A stretch of DNA of 64,000 nucleotides from positions 111,389 to 175,388 of the forward strand of contig JAEXRL010000031.1 in the NCBI GenBank assembly GCA_023440825.1, written 5' to 3'. The notes beneath the pieces were generated by a model. The model ran no database searches. It worked only from the letters and a program-made list of their open reading frames with translations, and had not been told where the DNA came from. The stretch is from Pseudomonadota bacterium (GTDB lineage: Bacteria; Pseudomonadota; Gammaproteobacteria; Burkholderiales; Burkholderiaceae_B). The translations under genes were made by a program, and so were the position numbers. Below are positions 30,701 through 35,523 of this stretch, piece by piece (position 1 is the first letter of the stretch; each line of letters opens with the position of its first letter).

Positions 30701-31804
30701 TTTAATGCTATTCGCATTTAGACTTATGTCTCCGGCTCTGGACTGAAGAAGCCCCTTATTTTCAATACCCCCCTGCCCCGATGGCATGACTTCATTGCCA
30801 CGCACAAGTGATTGTGGATTACCATCTGTGCCCTGGCCTTTGCGGATAATAAAACTATCTCCAGCGGCCAAGGTGACTTGGCCTTTCTGTGCGGTGAGAA
30901 CACCTTCTTGCTTTATTTCCTTAGCCATCACCAAGACGTAACCACCGCCTGCAGTAGATTTATCTGGAGCATGAGTATGAATTTGTGCCCCCCTCTCAAT
31001 TTCTACCATTCCTGACGCTTGGTTAAAGGCAGCAGTTTTATTATCAGAGCTATATAAACCAAACTTAAGGAACTGTTCGTCGTTTATCTGTGCCGCTGCC
31101 GCCACCAAGTTCCTTACGTTCACTTGGCTGGTGCCACTGAATACGATGCCGTTTTGGTTGACCACGATGACGGTGCCGTCGCCTTTGATTGTTCCTTGTA
31201 TTTGGCTAGGGGCTACTTGATCACCCACCACACGGTTCAGCACCGCATCGGTATTTTTTTGTTGAAATTCTACGGTGGTGTTGCGGCCTACATCAAAGCG
31301 GTTCCAGTTGAGGATGGCTTTAGAGTCGGTTTGTTTAATGCCTACATGGTGCTGGCCGTTTTGCTGAGTATGTACCGGTGCTTCAGCACCTAGCCATTGG
31401 GCCTTGTCGCCCACGGCTACTTCTAAGCCACCTTGCGCTAAACCTTCGGCTACGTTGCTGGCTTGTTGTTGTGCGGCTAAGCGGGCAGCGTTTTGGGCAG
31501 CCTGTTGGGCGGCGATAGCACTGGCGGTGCGGTTTAAGTTGTCCAGCGAATGCGATAATTGCGCCCGGGCGGCGGCCTGTTGTTGCTGGGTATCGAGCGA
31601 GTGCTGGGCGGCACGGGCGGCCTGATGCGCAGCACGCTGCTGCTGTTGCAGAGCCGCGTTTTGCTGGGTGAAAAAATCCCCGCGCAATTGGGCGTGACTG
31701 TTGTGTGCAACGCTTAGGCCTAGCAAAGCAATGGCACATGCCAGGGGTGTTAACACGGCTGTTTTAGGTAAAGAAAAAGACGCAGCAACAGTCTGTAGTT
31801 TCAT
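18731..31804 (-). CDS. giant filamentous-hemagglutinin-type exoprotein (TpsA-like, DUF3739)
   Basis: This is a predicted surface or secreted adhesin of 4357 residues. A signal peptide (about 1-38, ending SHA) is followed by an unusual Q/A-rich, probably helical stretch (about 39-118) and then the two-partner-secretion domain: SKAILNWNRFDVGRNTTVEF at about 160-180 and the NQNGI motif at about 215. The bulk is thousands of residues of beta-helix-like repeats of the G-x-I/L-x-L-x-A-G kind. Near the C-terminus come RAGRDIVNTGDALGQFQNM and HGYADFIKRYLSPANLG (about 3950), typical of DUF3739, which ends large proteins of this class. It lies 129 bases downstream of the fecR-like gene on the same strand. 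No TpsB pore gene is nearby. Base composition varies strongly along the gene. Confidence 0.9.
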   Translation of the reverse strand: MKLQTVAASFSLPKTAVLTPLACAIALLGLSVAHNSHAQLRGDFFTQQNAALQQQQRAAHQAARAAQHSLDTQQQQAAARAQLSHSLDNLNRTASAIAAQQAAQNAARLAAQQQASNVAEGLAQGGLEVAVGDKAQWLGAEAPVHTQQNGQHHVGIKQTDSKAILNWNRFDVGRNTTVEFQQKNTDAVLNRVVGDQVAPSQIQGTIKGDGTVIVVNQNGIVFSGTSQVNVRNLVAAAAQINDEQFLKFGLYSSDNKTAAFNQASGMVEIERGAQIHTHAPDKSTAGGGYVLVMAKEIKQEGVLTAQKGQVTLAAGDSFIIRKGQGTDGNPQSLVRGNEVMPSGQGGIENKGLLQSRAGDISLNANSIKHSGVIFNTTTQSQRGTVNLVATGENAKVDLMGHSVTAIEAEIGGQALDSQRDTLLAPVIDLGDQAVVRADAFRRDLSLIKLHSDADIEFAANSLTLAIGGQVVVHAEQRSLVREKAIIDVAGALGVVLGMHINNIEINVQGFEQRDSPNNRDSKNLNNQNIWLDRRSLLHVAAGTYGYESDRWYTQGGLLEVGGYLGTVGRSTAEWLAQGGDVHFSGGNVVLQSGSVLNLSGGTLNVQSGFLRQSWLLAEDDRIHSADRAPGNLLYKQGLFEGYKQTSTRWGANRLFVSPLLAAQQRYESGYTLGRDAGRLIISTKNAVLDGEIINAIYVGEKQNTKHNIHFLDLARSYQSVPRKGQLILGTYTPYYVKKSGALLYELNASENTAREVVITDRVMSSSETSALETQSDADPEGVVYLSAAQLNSFELAQIMVATKNRIAVEHELRAAAGGNITLYSPMVDIQAGLTAMGGHLSIGNVLHQVRGQGRVEDTIIKSSQSDDASVRVAQGAVLNANGVSGIIQNEASNKIAQYLIDGGTVSVRSSGEVELVQGSTITVDSGVQRLFNGTYIGGKGGDIQLEAGVQGIGANLILDGELQGYGITGAGTLQIASGYSVVISDESLFKVKGVVQAGESINIPLTLLHDHTVLKGESLPADIVLTRTETHLIEPGGIVNTAFILTEPLTLHADFVVPKLPGTQRWVGLVGGKAIQYRSGQIVPAGTQINKGGLIPVGMTVAADVFPQGLQLPATEVKYTYKAGSEAPEDIHLSAGTYLAAGATFKQDVSVKPLLELPVSLFQKGFADYSVTGATGILVTGDTQLNVFRPVYQLPHNRDKFSLETLLTEPLHLMLPALHQEDPSLRLLRQRDGASLRLQAGTIASDAVAPALNISESAAIRVDPGQAIKLQGTHQITIDGALQAWGGNISVLQGYPGKTFEGEVYIGGDDGYSIWIGKTATLDVAARPFVAIDRWGRRYGQVSAGGDITLGGTIDHSTRDATLPVPFVVVREGAYLDASGTQAELDFMGQETRTVASHGGSISLASLAGLYIDGDLQARAGGTGAAGGHLMLAAGIRIANSQTSDRLRNVYEFVISQEKGNDSLPYGLSPQTAKETLVYGHAGIGVNQVERGGFDSLSILTKGMIGFDGDVQMSLGRQINVYAGSLGLAESVSSTGNVHISAPYITLAASAVPGRPDQPGWSYMGMHYGTSAFPVSSLPALGHLRLHASKALRIAAGAGLGGGGNLVLAQQDGTTRDIQRRAFQHTEILSQGDISLESGSLLVPGDLTLEAAQIYPNTAADASIHAGWKGAGKQHDPNRRLVIRQSVGEIAPLPYSVFGRLALVAAVIDQGGTVRAPMGSITLGYENGGTLHTDKVKLLAGSVTSVSANGLHMPYGGTVDGQVWSYNGQNVPLLAVGTGRTVGLKLYGSSVSVELGATVDLSGGGVLSGAGFISGRGGSTDARFNPLLQYSTSGLRIPNRGDNPVYAIVPTAYSAIVPNSAETGVADSVWGQQVTLNGEIPGLPKGTYALLPATYALLPGAYRLEINGMAGKGGGSPTRYMRNGSWVTSGVLSIAGTTVLDSLQSQFIVTPATALRRYSQYNETTYSNFVRADAARLGISRGLIEADAKMMELFLQSSPHGDIGFKFAGTVLGEAAEGGLGSTLSLATPSYSHLELLADGTTGDNASIQVYASDLSAVQVNRLLIGGSPTMVYGQGGNYIDFGPLHPPASITLRSGASLSAGEVMLITRQWHDQPAGIQIEQGATINTIGQGQAVFGSDDGFIYLAADKSVLSVSNARQQWLAPKKADRNGPGYIRLGSCSKGGCLNETSIYSEGSLVFATDADFDLGDKVRYGARHLVLAVESFNFGTPSALASASAEKRLSPGLTLKEPVVQRLLQGDISTGAPALETLELIADQSMNFYESVTLSTYGADGRSLLKSLLLTTPAIYGLGTGDDVAVIKTENLVWNGSQSRPAAVIIDGAGTGSGSLLIDTQRIEFGYGPATQPVAQESLARLVLGFETVVLNASERISANHRGSLQVYKREDVSGGEQSKRYVGGNLSLNTPLLTGESGSVHQITAGGAVVISETSMTPIAAVVVEGLGADLGIEANTIHVDSTLRLPSGKLTLTATDSLVLGEHSIIDLAGRKIDFFSDHDSTQYTWGGDLYLESKAGNISQRPGSFVDFSAQNNHAGRLTAIALKEEAGQIDLLGTIKGGTSGYYSAAGVSLPYKSGGVDIRAQRLGNSSDTSKGFAEFNDLLNDGQVFEMRHFQLKQGDLLIGNELRASNINVSVDDGYLSVNGLIDASGKRAGNIRLAAKHGLTIGSSAILDAHSTQIRLDTYGQVIEAANRGTIELNSGTGRLSLLEGAVIDLRYGVEESALLPYAGNALGRLELYAPRLGGATFGDIDIAIGPQLKILGARSIAVNAMHRYRDADFGADKAASDRPYQLIDQAYLNLKHLDSATFISAALANHDLLNNKLAGLQVKPYVSAIHLRPGVEIVSATPNGDLIINGDLDLSAHRYASLNPNVQLSSIDGSGEVGVLIIRAGGNLDIFGSINDGFSPPPETPDDHGWVLTPGYNAYGGNVIVPEVGVILAQGTQFAAGKTLNYDLPIVSTRFDVGTELPLESVLAAPMTLPANRVLYAPIYNVAGELLYAAGSIIDKAVTLPENTILGAGTVLPTTALLKSMVWPKGKPLPVSLELSSDIALPRGAVIPSETLVKLPDNAISTPLRPSMDNRQARNWAVAPMLPEGSRSWTMRLIAGADTQAADTRLVKQPSADGSLTLADAHYSVFTDYENLLFWAPGNWLGGSPGAPVEESKLPSCVSYPNQCVTATQVWAEDNLLGKTAGHAVNPTEIALCVDNPGACLELQPKLNEAYPVTQLFSVLRTGTGDLELLSANNIAVESPFGIYTSGTSTASRAGSASQAYDRRRSKEEDGSYLGTTTGSDPIISAGYEAIVNEGIHSIYSAWYPDHGGDLIVRAGGNLTGDMISKHKPSGLNRELRGQRSSANISNWLWRQGSGDTAGIETIETSWWINFGTYVKGSPRTNGYYVQKIDAIPELIGFTGFGTLGGGNLLVDVAGSAGLIEPKGRSATVSPRSQGLVLTVGSTGRVLSDGDILLTGGGDMTLRIGGYFNPSLEARTLGGVDNINRNGVLTNLRGELDLFSGAVGGLRLKYGSLAYDHDIAETRPYSPFSSTSAVASGGPVLMLGDATATLNTRGDLVLSGTGDPGRVVSPISHAFTFSDGWTQEQGGVSWFSLWTENTAINLFSAGGNLAPSTQLTDINSSFSTPNPAYGDNYSTTDGRFVYPSQLGVVATAGNIYMGPSIAARPNDTLLNYSLLLAPSPKGRLHLLAGHSIYGGGYAISRSGADVNSLATPINPAFFFTDHEAILLSNQGSEGISLNYDAPMYPIFSFGPNHNHEPRVGSTAINRIYARKGDIVGVRTGNIIEFKSGRKIGEKWYEAEGALWMRAGRDIVNTGDALGQFQNMPQDIGSYYQVLFGFLFDRVIGNGQMSGNLITHTNPNDVSIISAGRDIIQSSYKIAGPGVLEMTAGRHILMLDRATVTSLGSLHSDQSGASIVLQAGLGEQGADFHGYADFIKRYLSPANLGASHISFSEQTDKVIKTYQNELLAWLKKRYGFEANSDTTSVDEALMFFKRLPSEQQRIFVRDIYFAELREGGREYNNPTSIRFGSYLRGRRAIQSLFPDQGAQQQPMVYNGDILLFGGAGVHTNQGGDIQMLAPGGSLTFGVEGPQPPSTAGLITRGQGNIQLYSLDSILMGQSRIMTTFGGDILAWSAQGDINAGRGAKTTQVFTPPRRVYDDIGNVTISPDVPSTGAGIATLAPIAEVPPGDMDLIAPLGTIDAGEAGIRVSGNVNLAALHVVNAENIQVQGESKGMPIAVSVNVGALTSASSAASSAATAAQETLSRARDAARSNQPSQIQVQILGFGAGEISSATPAPSSSVSQQAAVRLLGRGALSPSQASLLTADERMSLGL

Positions 31805-31912
31805 GGTACAAGGAATCCAAAGCTAAGTAATTAGGGCGCCGTAGCAAGACGGCTGGACTCCTTATAGGCGTATGAGTCGCGCTTTGCGGAACCCATTTTT
31901 CGTGAAGTTTTT

Positions 31913-31924
31913 ATGACTAGTCAT
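31913..31924. promoter_or_regulatory. 12-bp perfect palindrome before the giant exoprotein gene
   Basis: ATGACTAGTCAT is its own reverse complement and lies in the 129-base gap between the fecR-like stop and the exoprotein start. It has no loop or T-run, so a protein-binding site is more plausible than a terminator. Confidence 0.35.
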
Positions 31925-31933
31925 CAACATGCA

Positions 31934-32899
31934 CTAACTGAGCACAATGATTTTGCCTACGTGACGCGCTTGTAAGGCATACGAGCGCTGCAACAATAGG
32001 ACGGCATCATCCAGCGCATCAAGACGGAATTCACCACTGAATACGCGTTGGCCCAAGTCGTGATTCAGCAGTACGACCTTACCGGGGCGATAGCGATTGA
32101 TTTCGTCCATTACCGTGCTCAGCGTTTGCTGCTTAAAGCGCAGCACACCTAAACGCCAATCGGGCTGGGCTGAGTCTGTGAGCGGCAAGCGGGTAATCTG
32201 ACGCGGGTCAAGCTGTACTGCTTGCTGTGGCTCCAACACATGAACCCCGGTGGAATGATGCAAGGTAATCTGACCGTGTAAGCACTGAATACGGCTTGCC
32301 TGATCCGGGTACTGGCGGACGTTCATGGCACCGTGCTCTAGCTCTATGGAGACCCCTTGGCTAAGAATTTCGCAAGTTTGCCCCAGACTGGAAAACATGG
32401 CCTCGCCCTTAAGCAAGTGCAATTGTGTGGCATGAGCATGTTGGCTAAGCGCTAAGCTGCTTTGGGTATTAAGCCAGATGGATACCTGCTGGCTAAGCTG
32501 AATTTGCTGCTGCTCGCCAGTCGATGTGCGGTAATCCGCTGACCACTCGTGCCAGCCAGGCCACAGGTTCAAAGGGGGCTTAATGATGATACCTACACAG
32601 GCTGCGCTAAGGCCTGCCGAGCCCAGGGCAAAAAGCAGGTGTCGGCGGTAGGGAGAAGGCGTTTTAAGCGCTGGAGCCTTAGGGGCTTGCTCTGCTTTTA
32701 ACTGCAAGGCTTGTTGTAGCAGCTTCCATTCGTACGCGGCTTGTCGCCAGGCTTGTTGATGATGAATACTTTGCCCTTGCCATTGCGTAAATTCGGATAA
32801 GCCGTGCGTATCCACCTGCCCGCTTTGCAGGCGTTGAGCCCATTGGCGCGCTTGTTCAAGAATAAGTGCGGTATCGTCTTGATCGGCTGGCGTAGTCAT
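31934..32899 (-). CDS. FecR-type anti-sigma factor / transmembrane signal transducer
   Basis: This is an inner-membrane regulator of 321 residues that should hold or activate the ECF sigma factor encoded just upstream. Order of parts: a cytoplasmic N-terminal domain with the FecR pattern (ARQWAQRLQSGQVDTHGLSE, later HQQAWRQAAYEWKLL), one membrane helix at about 88-106 (LLFALGSAGLSAACVGIII), a periplasmic FecR domain, and a C-terminal STN-like segment (FKQQTLSTVMDEINRYRPGK, FSGEFRLDALDDAVLLLQ). The gap to the sigma gene is 78 bases. In this class signals reach FecR from an outer-membrane or periplasmic STN domain; here the only STN protein is the small one at 33520-34170. Confidence 0.92.
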   Translation of the reverse strand: MTTPADQDDTALILEQARQWAQRLQSGQVDTHGLSEFTQWQGQSIHHQQAWRQAAYEWKLLQQALQLKAEQAPKAPALKTPSPYRRHLLFALGSAGLSAACVGIIIKPPLNLWPGWHEWSADYRTSTGEQQQIQLSQQVSIWLNTQSSLALSQHAHATQLHLLKGEAMFSSLGQTCEILSQGVSIELEHGAMNVRQYPDQASRIQCLHGQITLHHSTGVHVLEPQQAVQLDPRQITRLPLTDSAQPDWRLGVLRFKQQTLSTVMDEINRYRPGKVVLLNHDLGQRVFSGEFRLDALDDAVLLLQRSYALQARHVGKIIVLS

Positions 32900-32977
32900 G
32901 CTGGCTAAGGTAAGAATTCGACAATAAGTAGATGGTTTATGACTAGACGAAGCACCACGCTATAGCGGAACCTGCAT

Positions 32978-33529
32978 TTAAGCCCCGTCATGCCCAGGTG
33001 TGGATTCGGATAGCTGAGTAATGCTGGGTTTGATAGCTTGCTGACAAATATGGTGGGCCAGGCGAATTTCACGACGCACCATACTGCTAGAAATATTCCA
33101 TTTACGAGCGAGTTCGGCGCTGGACACACCATGGACACGATAATCAATCAGCAAGGCTCGCTGCCGATCGGATAAGGTGTCAAGTGCAGCCAAGAGCTGT
33201 TGTAAGTGTTGCCGCACTTGCAATTGTTCGTCGGGCTGTGCAGACGGGTCAGGAAGCTCGAACAGTGCGTCGATTTCGTCTGTGCTTAACAAGCGCGCAT
33301 CGCTACGAATCTGATCAATGGCGCTATGTAGTGCGCTCGTTAGTAAATAGGTATGTGGGTGCTTTATTCGCTCGGGCTCTTGGTGCTGCGCCAGGCTAAT
33401 AAACGCGTCGTGCAGAGCGTCACCAGCCATATCTGACGCATCGCCCAGACGGTAAGCCAGTTGTGCTTTCAAGCTGCCATAGCGCTCAGCCATAAGCTGC
33501 TTCAGTTTTGCCAGGTGGTTTATGGACAT
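32978..33529 (-). CDS. FecI-type ECF sigma factor
   Basis: This is an RNA polymerase sigma factor of the extracytoplasmic-function, iron-starvation (FecI-like) group, 183 residues. Region 2 is at about 10-75 (DMAGDALHDAFISLAQH, then HPHTYLLTSALHSAIDQIR) and region 4 at about 105-165 (LAALDTLSDRQRALLIDYRV, then SSAELARKWNISSSMVRREI), joined by a short acidic linker. I chose the ATG at 33529 (MSINHLAKL); it overlaps the STN gene's stop by ten bases, implying coupled translation. The nearest obvious target is the giant exoprotein gene downstream, although I could not define its promoter. Confidence 0.92.
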   Translation of the reverse strand: MSINHLAKLKQLMAERYGSLKAQLAYRLGDASDMAGDALHDAFISLAQHQEPERIKHPHTYLLTSALHSAIDQIRSDARLLSTDEIDALFELPDPSAQPDEQLQVRQHLQQLLAALDTLSDRQRALLIDYRVHGVSSAELARKWNISSSMVRREIRLAHHICQQAIKPSITQLSESTPGHDGA

Positions 33530-34170
33530 AGTCTGGCCCCTGGCGCTTGGCTGGCGTCGATCAACCACGATGCATTGCTTACTACCCCATACGGCAAGGG
33601 CCCAACATGCAGGCCGTGCAGGAGTTTTTGTATACGTTGCTCGTGATCGGCACGGGTAGCGATACGGACACGCACCTCATGTATCTGGCCTTGCGGGCTA
33701 AGAAAGACCCGTAAGGCAATACGGTGGTGGTGCAAAACTGCGCTAGCGTGCTGACATAGCTGAGCCAAAATGGCTTGCTGCATGCGCGTATTATGCTGGG
33801 GGCTACGCGCGCCTTTGACGAGCGGGTCAGGCCTGGCATTCAGGTGAAGCAGATACGAACGGTTTTGCACGCTTTGCACCTGAATCTGCGTACCCGTTAG
33901 TAAGCGCTCCAGCGCAACAATAGTAGGCATGGTGCCGCGCACGGGCTGTGAAAAACGATTGCGCACCAAACTGCTTTCATACAGCAGCGATAAGCCCGTT
34001 TTTTGTACAAATAGTTGTAAAGCAGCCTCTAGGGGCATGCGTTCGAGCTGAAAATAGTGTGGAGCGTCGGGATGTTGCTGAGCAAGCGCCATTTTGGCGG
34101 CCGCGGCATTGACTACGATGAAACAAGCAGCACAGCAGCCAAACCAGAAAAAACGAAACCAATACGCCAT
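33520..34170 (-). CDS. periplasmic STN-domain signalling protein (VreA-like)
   Basis: This is a 216-residue exported protein. A signal peptide spans about 1-30 (ALA before QQHPDAPHYF). The secretin/TonB N-terminal short domain (about 38-108) has FQLERMPLEAALQLFVQKTG and later PTIVALERLLTGTQIQVQ. The C-terminal half (about 130-195) has ALRVFLSPQGQIHEVRVRI, which resembles the TonB C-terminal fold. No beta-barrel follows, so this is not a TonB-dependent receptor. This matches the layout of VreA in the P. aeruginosa PUMA3 system, where an STN protein without a barrel signals to FecR/FecI partners. The ATG at 34170 has AAGGAG ten bases upstream. Confidence 0.85.
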   Translation of the reverse strand: MAYWFRFFWFGCCAACFIVVNAAAAKMALAQQHPDAPHYFQLERMPLEAALQLFVQKTGLSLLYESSLVRNRFSQPVRGTMPTIVALERLLTGTQIQVQSVQNRSYLLHLNARPDPLVKGARSPQHNTRMQQAILAQLCQHASAVLHHHRIALRVFLSPQGQIHEVRVRIATRADHEQRIQKLLHGLHVGPLPYGVVSNASWLIDASQAPGARLCP

Positions 34171-34177
34171 AAGTTCT

Positions 34178-34202
34178 CCTTGGCCCAAGTCCGGAGCCAA
34201 GG
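34178..34202 (-). promoter_or_regulatory. hairpin overlapping the ribosome-binding site of the STN gene
   Basis: On the minus strand CCTTGGC and GCCAAGG are exact complements across an eleven-base loop, and the second arm contains the AAGG of the Shine-Dalgarno. Folding of the mRNA leader could therefore limit translation of the first gene of the signalling operon. Confidence 0.35.
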
Positions 34203-34263
34203 ACAGCCAATGCGACCTAATGGTAGGGGTATCAGGTGTCAGGCATATGACAATGCCAATTGT

Positions 34264-35301
34264 TTAGAGTCGATTGCGCCTGCGTAAACGGATGGGCTCA
34301 GGAGCCTGTTGCATTTGAATAAGCTGTGCCTGCAATTCTTGTAGCGCTTTGGTTTGTTGACTATGTTCTTGCTGCACCAAGGCATGCTGAGTGCGTAGCG
34401 TATGAAGGTGCTCCTGCACTAGGGCATGCTGCTGCTGGCTTTCAAGCAGGGCCTGGTGGGTGGCTTTTTCCTGACCCTGCAATTGCCCCAACTCTTGACG
34501 TAGCGCACCTAAGGCTTGTTCTTTCTGCTCCAGAGTGGAGACGTATTCTAACTGCTGTTGTTCGGCTTTGTGTACGTTCAGGCTTAATTGCTTTTTAAAC
34601 TCTGCATGAGCCTGACGTTCACGATCGATTTCCAGCAAGGCACGTTTTTCGCTTTGTCGGCTGCGCTCCTCAGATAGTTCTATAGCCTGTTGCAGTTTTT
34701 GCAGTTCTTGCGTAAAGCGCAGTGCCTGGGTATCCAGCTTGGTTTCCAGACTTTGATTGTGCTCTAACAAGGCCTGTGTTCGGCTTTGCTCAGCCTGTAA
34801 AGCTGCTTCTAAGCCCGCCCTTTTCTCTGCCGCTGCTTGCAATGCCTGTGTCAGCCTGTGTATGTCGGCTTGTTCATGCTCAAGCTGTGTCTGGCAAGCG
34901 CGCAGGCCTTGTTCAGCAGCGATGGCTTGTTCTTGCGCCTTGTCTACCTGAACCTCGCAATCGGCCTGAAACGCTAAAAAACTTTGCTTGGCTTCGTTTT
35001 GTGCTTCTTGCCAAAACTGCCCTACTAATTGGGCCACCTGATTTTTCAAGTTATCGGGGATGTCGGCATGATCCATACGCACCTGACTTTTTTCGCGTAG
35101 ATCGGCCCAGAACTGGCGCAAGGCTTCAGCAGGCGCACTCATGCTGCCTTTACGTACCAGTTGATACAGGCGGTTGGCCGTGGGCGTGACGCCAAAGCGG
35201 AAAAACAGCAGGGCCGCCACTTCCCGATAGAGCTCTTGAGTGCTGGGAAACTGCTCGCGCAAGGCTTCCACCTGAGAAAACAGCTCTTTTTCGTGATTCA
35301 T
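34264..35301 (-). CDS. KfrA-like DNA-binding coiled-coil protein
   Basis: This is a 345-residue protein with a KfrA-type N-terminal DNA-binding domain (about 10-120: STQELYREVAALLFFRFGVT, then TANRLYQLVRKGSMSAPAEA) and a very long coiled coil (about 135-330) rich in Q, E, A and L, ending in a basic tail (RLRRRNRL). KfrA proteins of IncP and other plasmids are autorepressors that bind operators in their own promoter and help partitioning. This chromosomal relative diverges from a tyrosine recombinase gene, with inverted repeats between. SD AAGGGG precedes the ATG. I infer a regulatory or DNA-organising role linked to the recombinase. Confidence 0.85.
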   Translation of the reverse strand: MNHEKELFSQVEALREQFPSTQELYREVAALLFFRFGVTPTANRLYQLVRKGSMSAPAEALRQFWADLREKSQVRMDHADIPDNLKNQVAQLVGQFWQEAQNEAKQSFLAFQADCEVQVDKAQEQAIAAEQGLRACQTQLEHEQADIHRLTQALQAAAEKRAGLEAALQAEQSRTQALLEHNQSLETKLDTQALRFTQELQKLQQAIELSEERSRQSEKRALLEIDRERQAHAEFKKQLSLNVHKAEQQQLEYVSTLEQKEQALGALRQELGQLQGQEKATHQALLESQQQHALVQEHLHTLRTQHALVQQEHSQQTKALQELQAQLIQMQQAPEPIRLRRRNRL

Positions 35302-35345
35302 GTCTTAAACCCCTTATATCCACTTACATCCATCAGTTTTAATAA

Positions 35346-35362
35346 ATAATACAACGTATTAT
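35346..35362. promoter_or_regulatory. inverted repeat 1 in the kfrA-like/integrase intergenic region
   Basis: ATAATAC and GTATTAT are exact complements separated by AAC. The right arm overlaps the first ATGTAGTGAAT direct repeat. It is a candidate operator for the KfrA-like protein. Confidence 0.5.
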
Positions 35363-35371
35363 GTAGTGAAT
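35361..35371 (+). repeat. direct repeat ATGTAGTGAAT, copy 1
   Basis: This eleven-base word recurs exactly at 35422-35432, 61 bases downstream, inside the same intergenic region. Confidence 0.7.
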
Positions 35372-35391
35372 ACAATCCATATCTGCTTATA

Positions 35392-35417
35392 TTTGACATT
35401 ACCCTTATAATGTCAAA
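35392..35417. promoter_or_regulatory. inverted repeat 2 with divergent -35-like boxes
   Basis: TTTGACATTA and TAATGTCAAA are ten-base perfect complements separated by CCCTTA. Each arm carries TTGACA reading inward across the repeat, so the two divergent promoters may overlap in this site and be repressed together. Confidence 0.6.
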
Positions 35418-35421
35418 AATA

Positions 35422-35432
35422 ATGTAGTGAAT
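35422..35432 (+). repeat. direct repeat ATGTAGTGAAT, copy 2
   Basis: This is the second exact copy of the word at 35361-35371, placed five bases after inverted repeat 2. Confidence 0.7.
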
Positions 35433-35523
35433 GCGGCTAAATAGTCTGCCTATTGAGTAAAATGGTGCACTGAGCCAGCAAACCTTTAAGCTTGCCCACC
35501 TTATTTTTATAAAGTTGAACGCC

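Noticed and set aside
18731..31800. Many plus-strand open frames of 60-123 residues opposite the giant exoprotein gene
   Set aside because: They have no recognisable product, no ribosome-binding sites and no order; long genes regularly cast such shadows.
31805..31933. ECF-sigma promoter for the giant exoprotein gene
   Set aside because: I could not find a convincing GGAA-type -35 with a matching -10 on the minus strand, so no promoter is claimed although one is expected.
33520..34170. Remnant of a truncated TonB-dependent receptor
   Set aside because: The STN domain is followed by a TonB-C-like domain and a normal stop that overlaps the sigma gene, so the short form looks designed and not broken.
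35393..35411. TTGACA and TATAAT pair in the recombinase promoter region
   Set aside because: The two consensus boxes are only seven bases apart, too close for a sigma-70 promoter; they are by-products of the palindrome.
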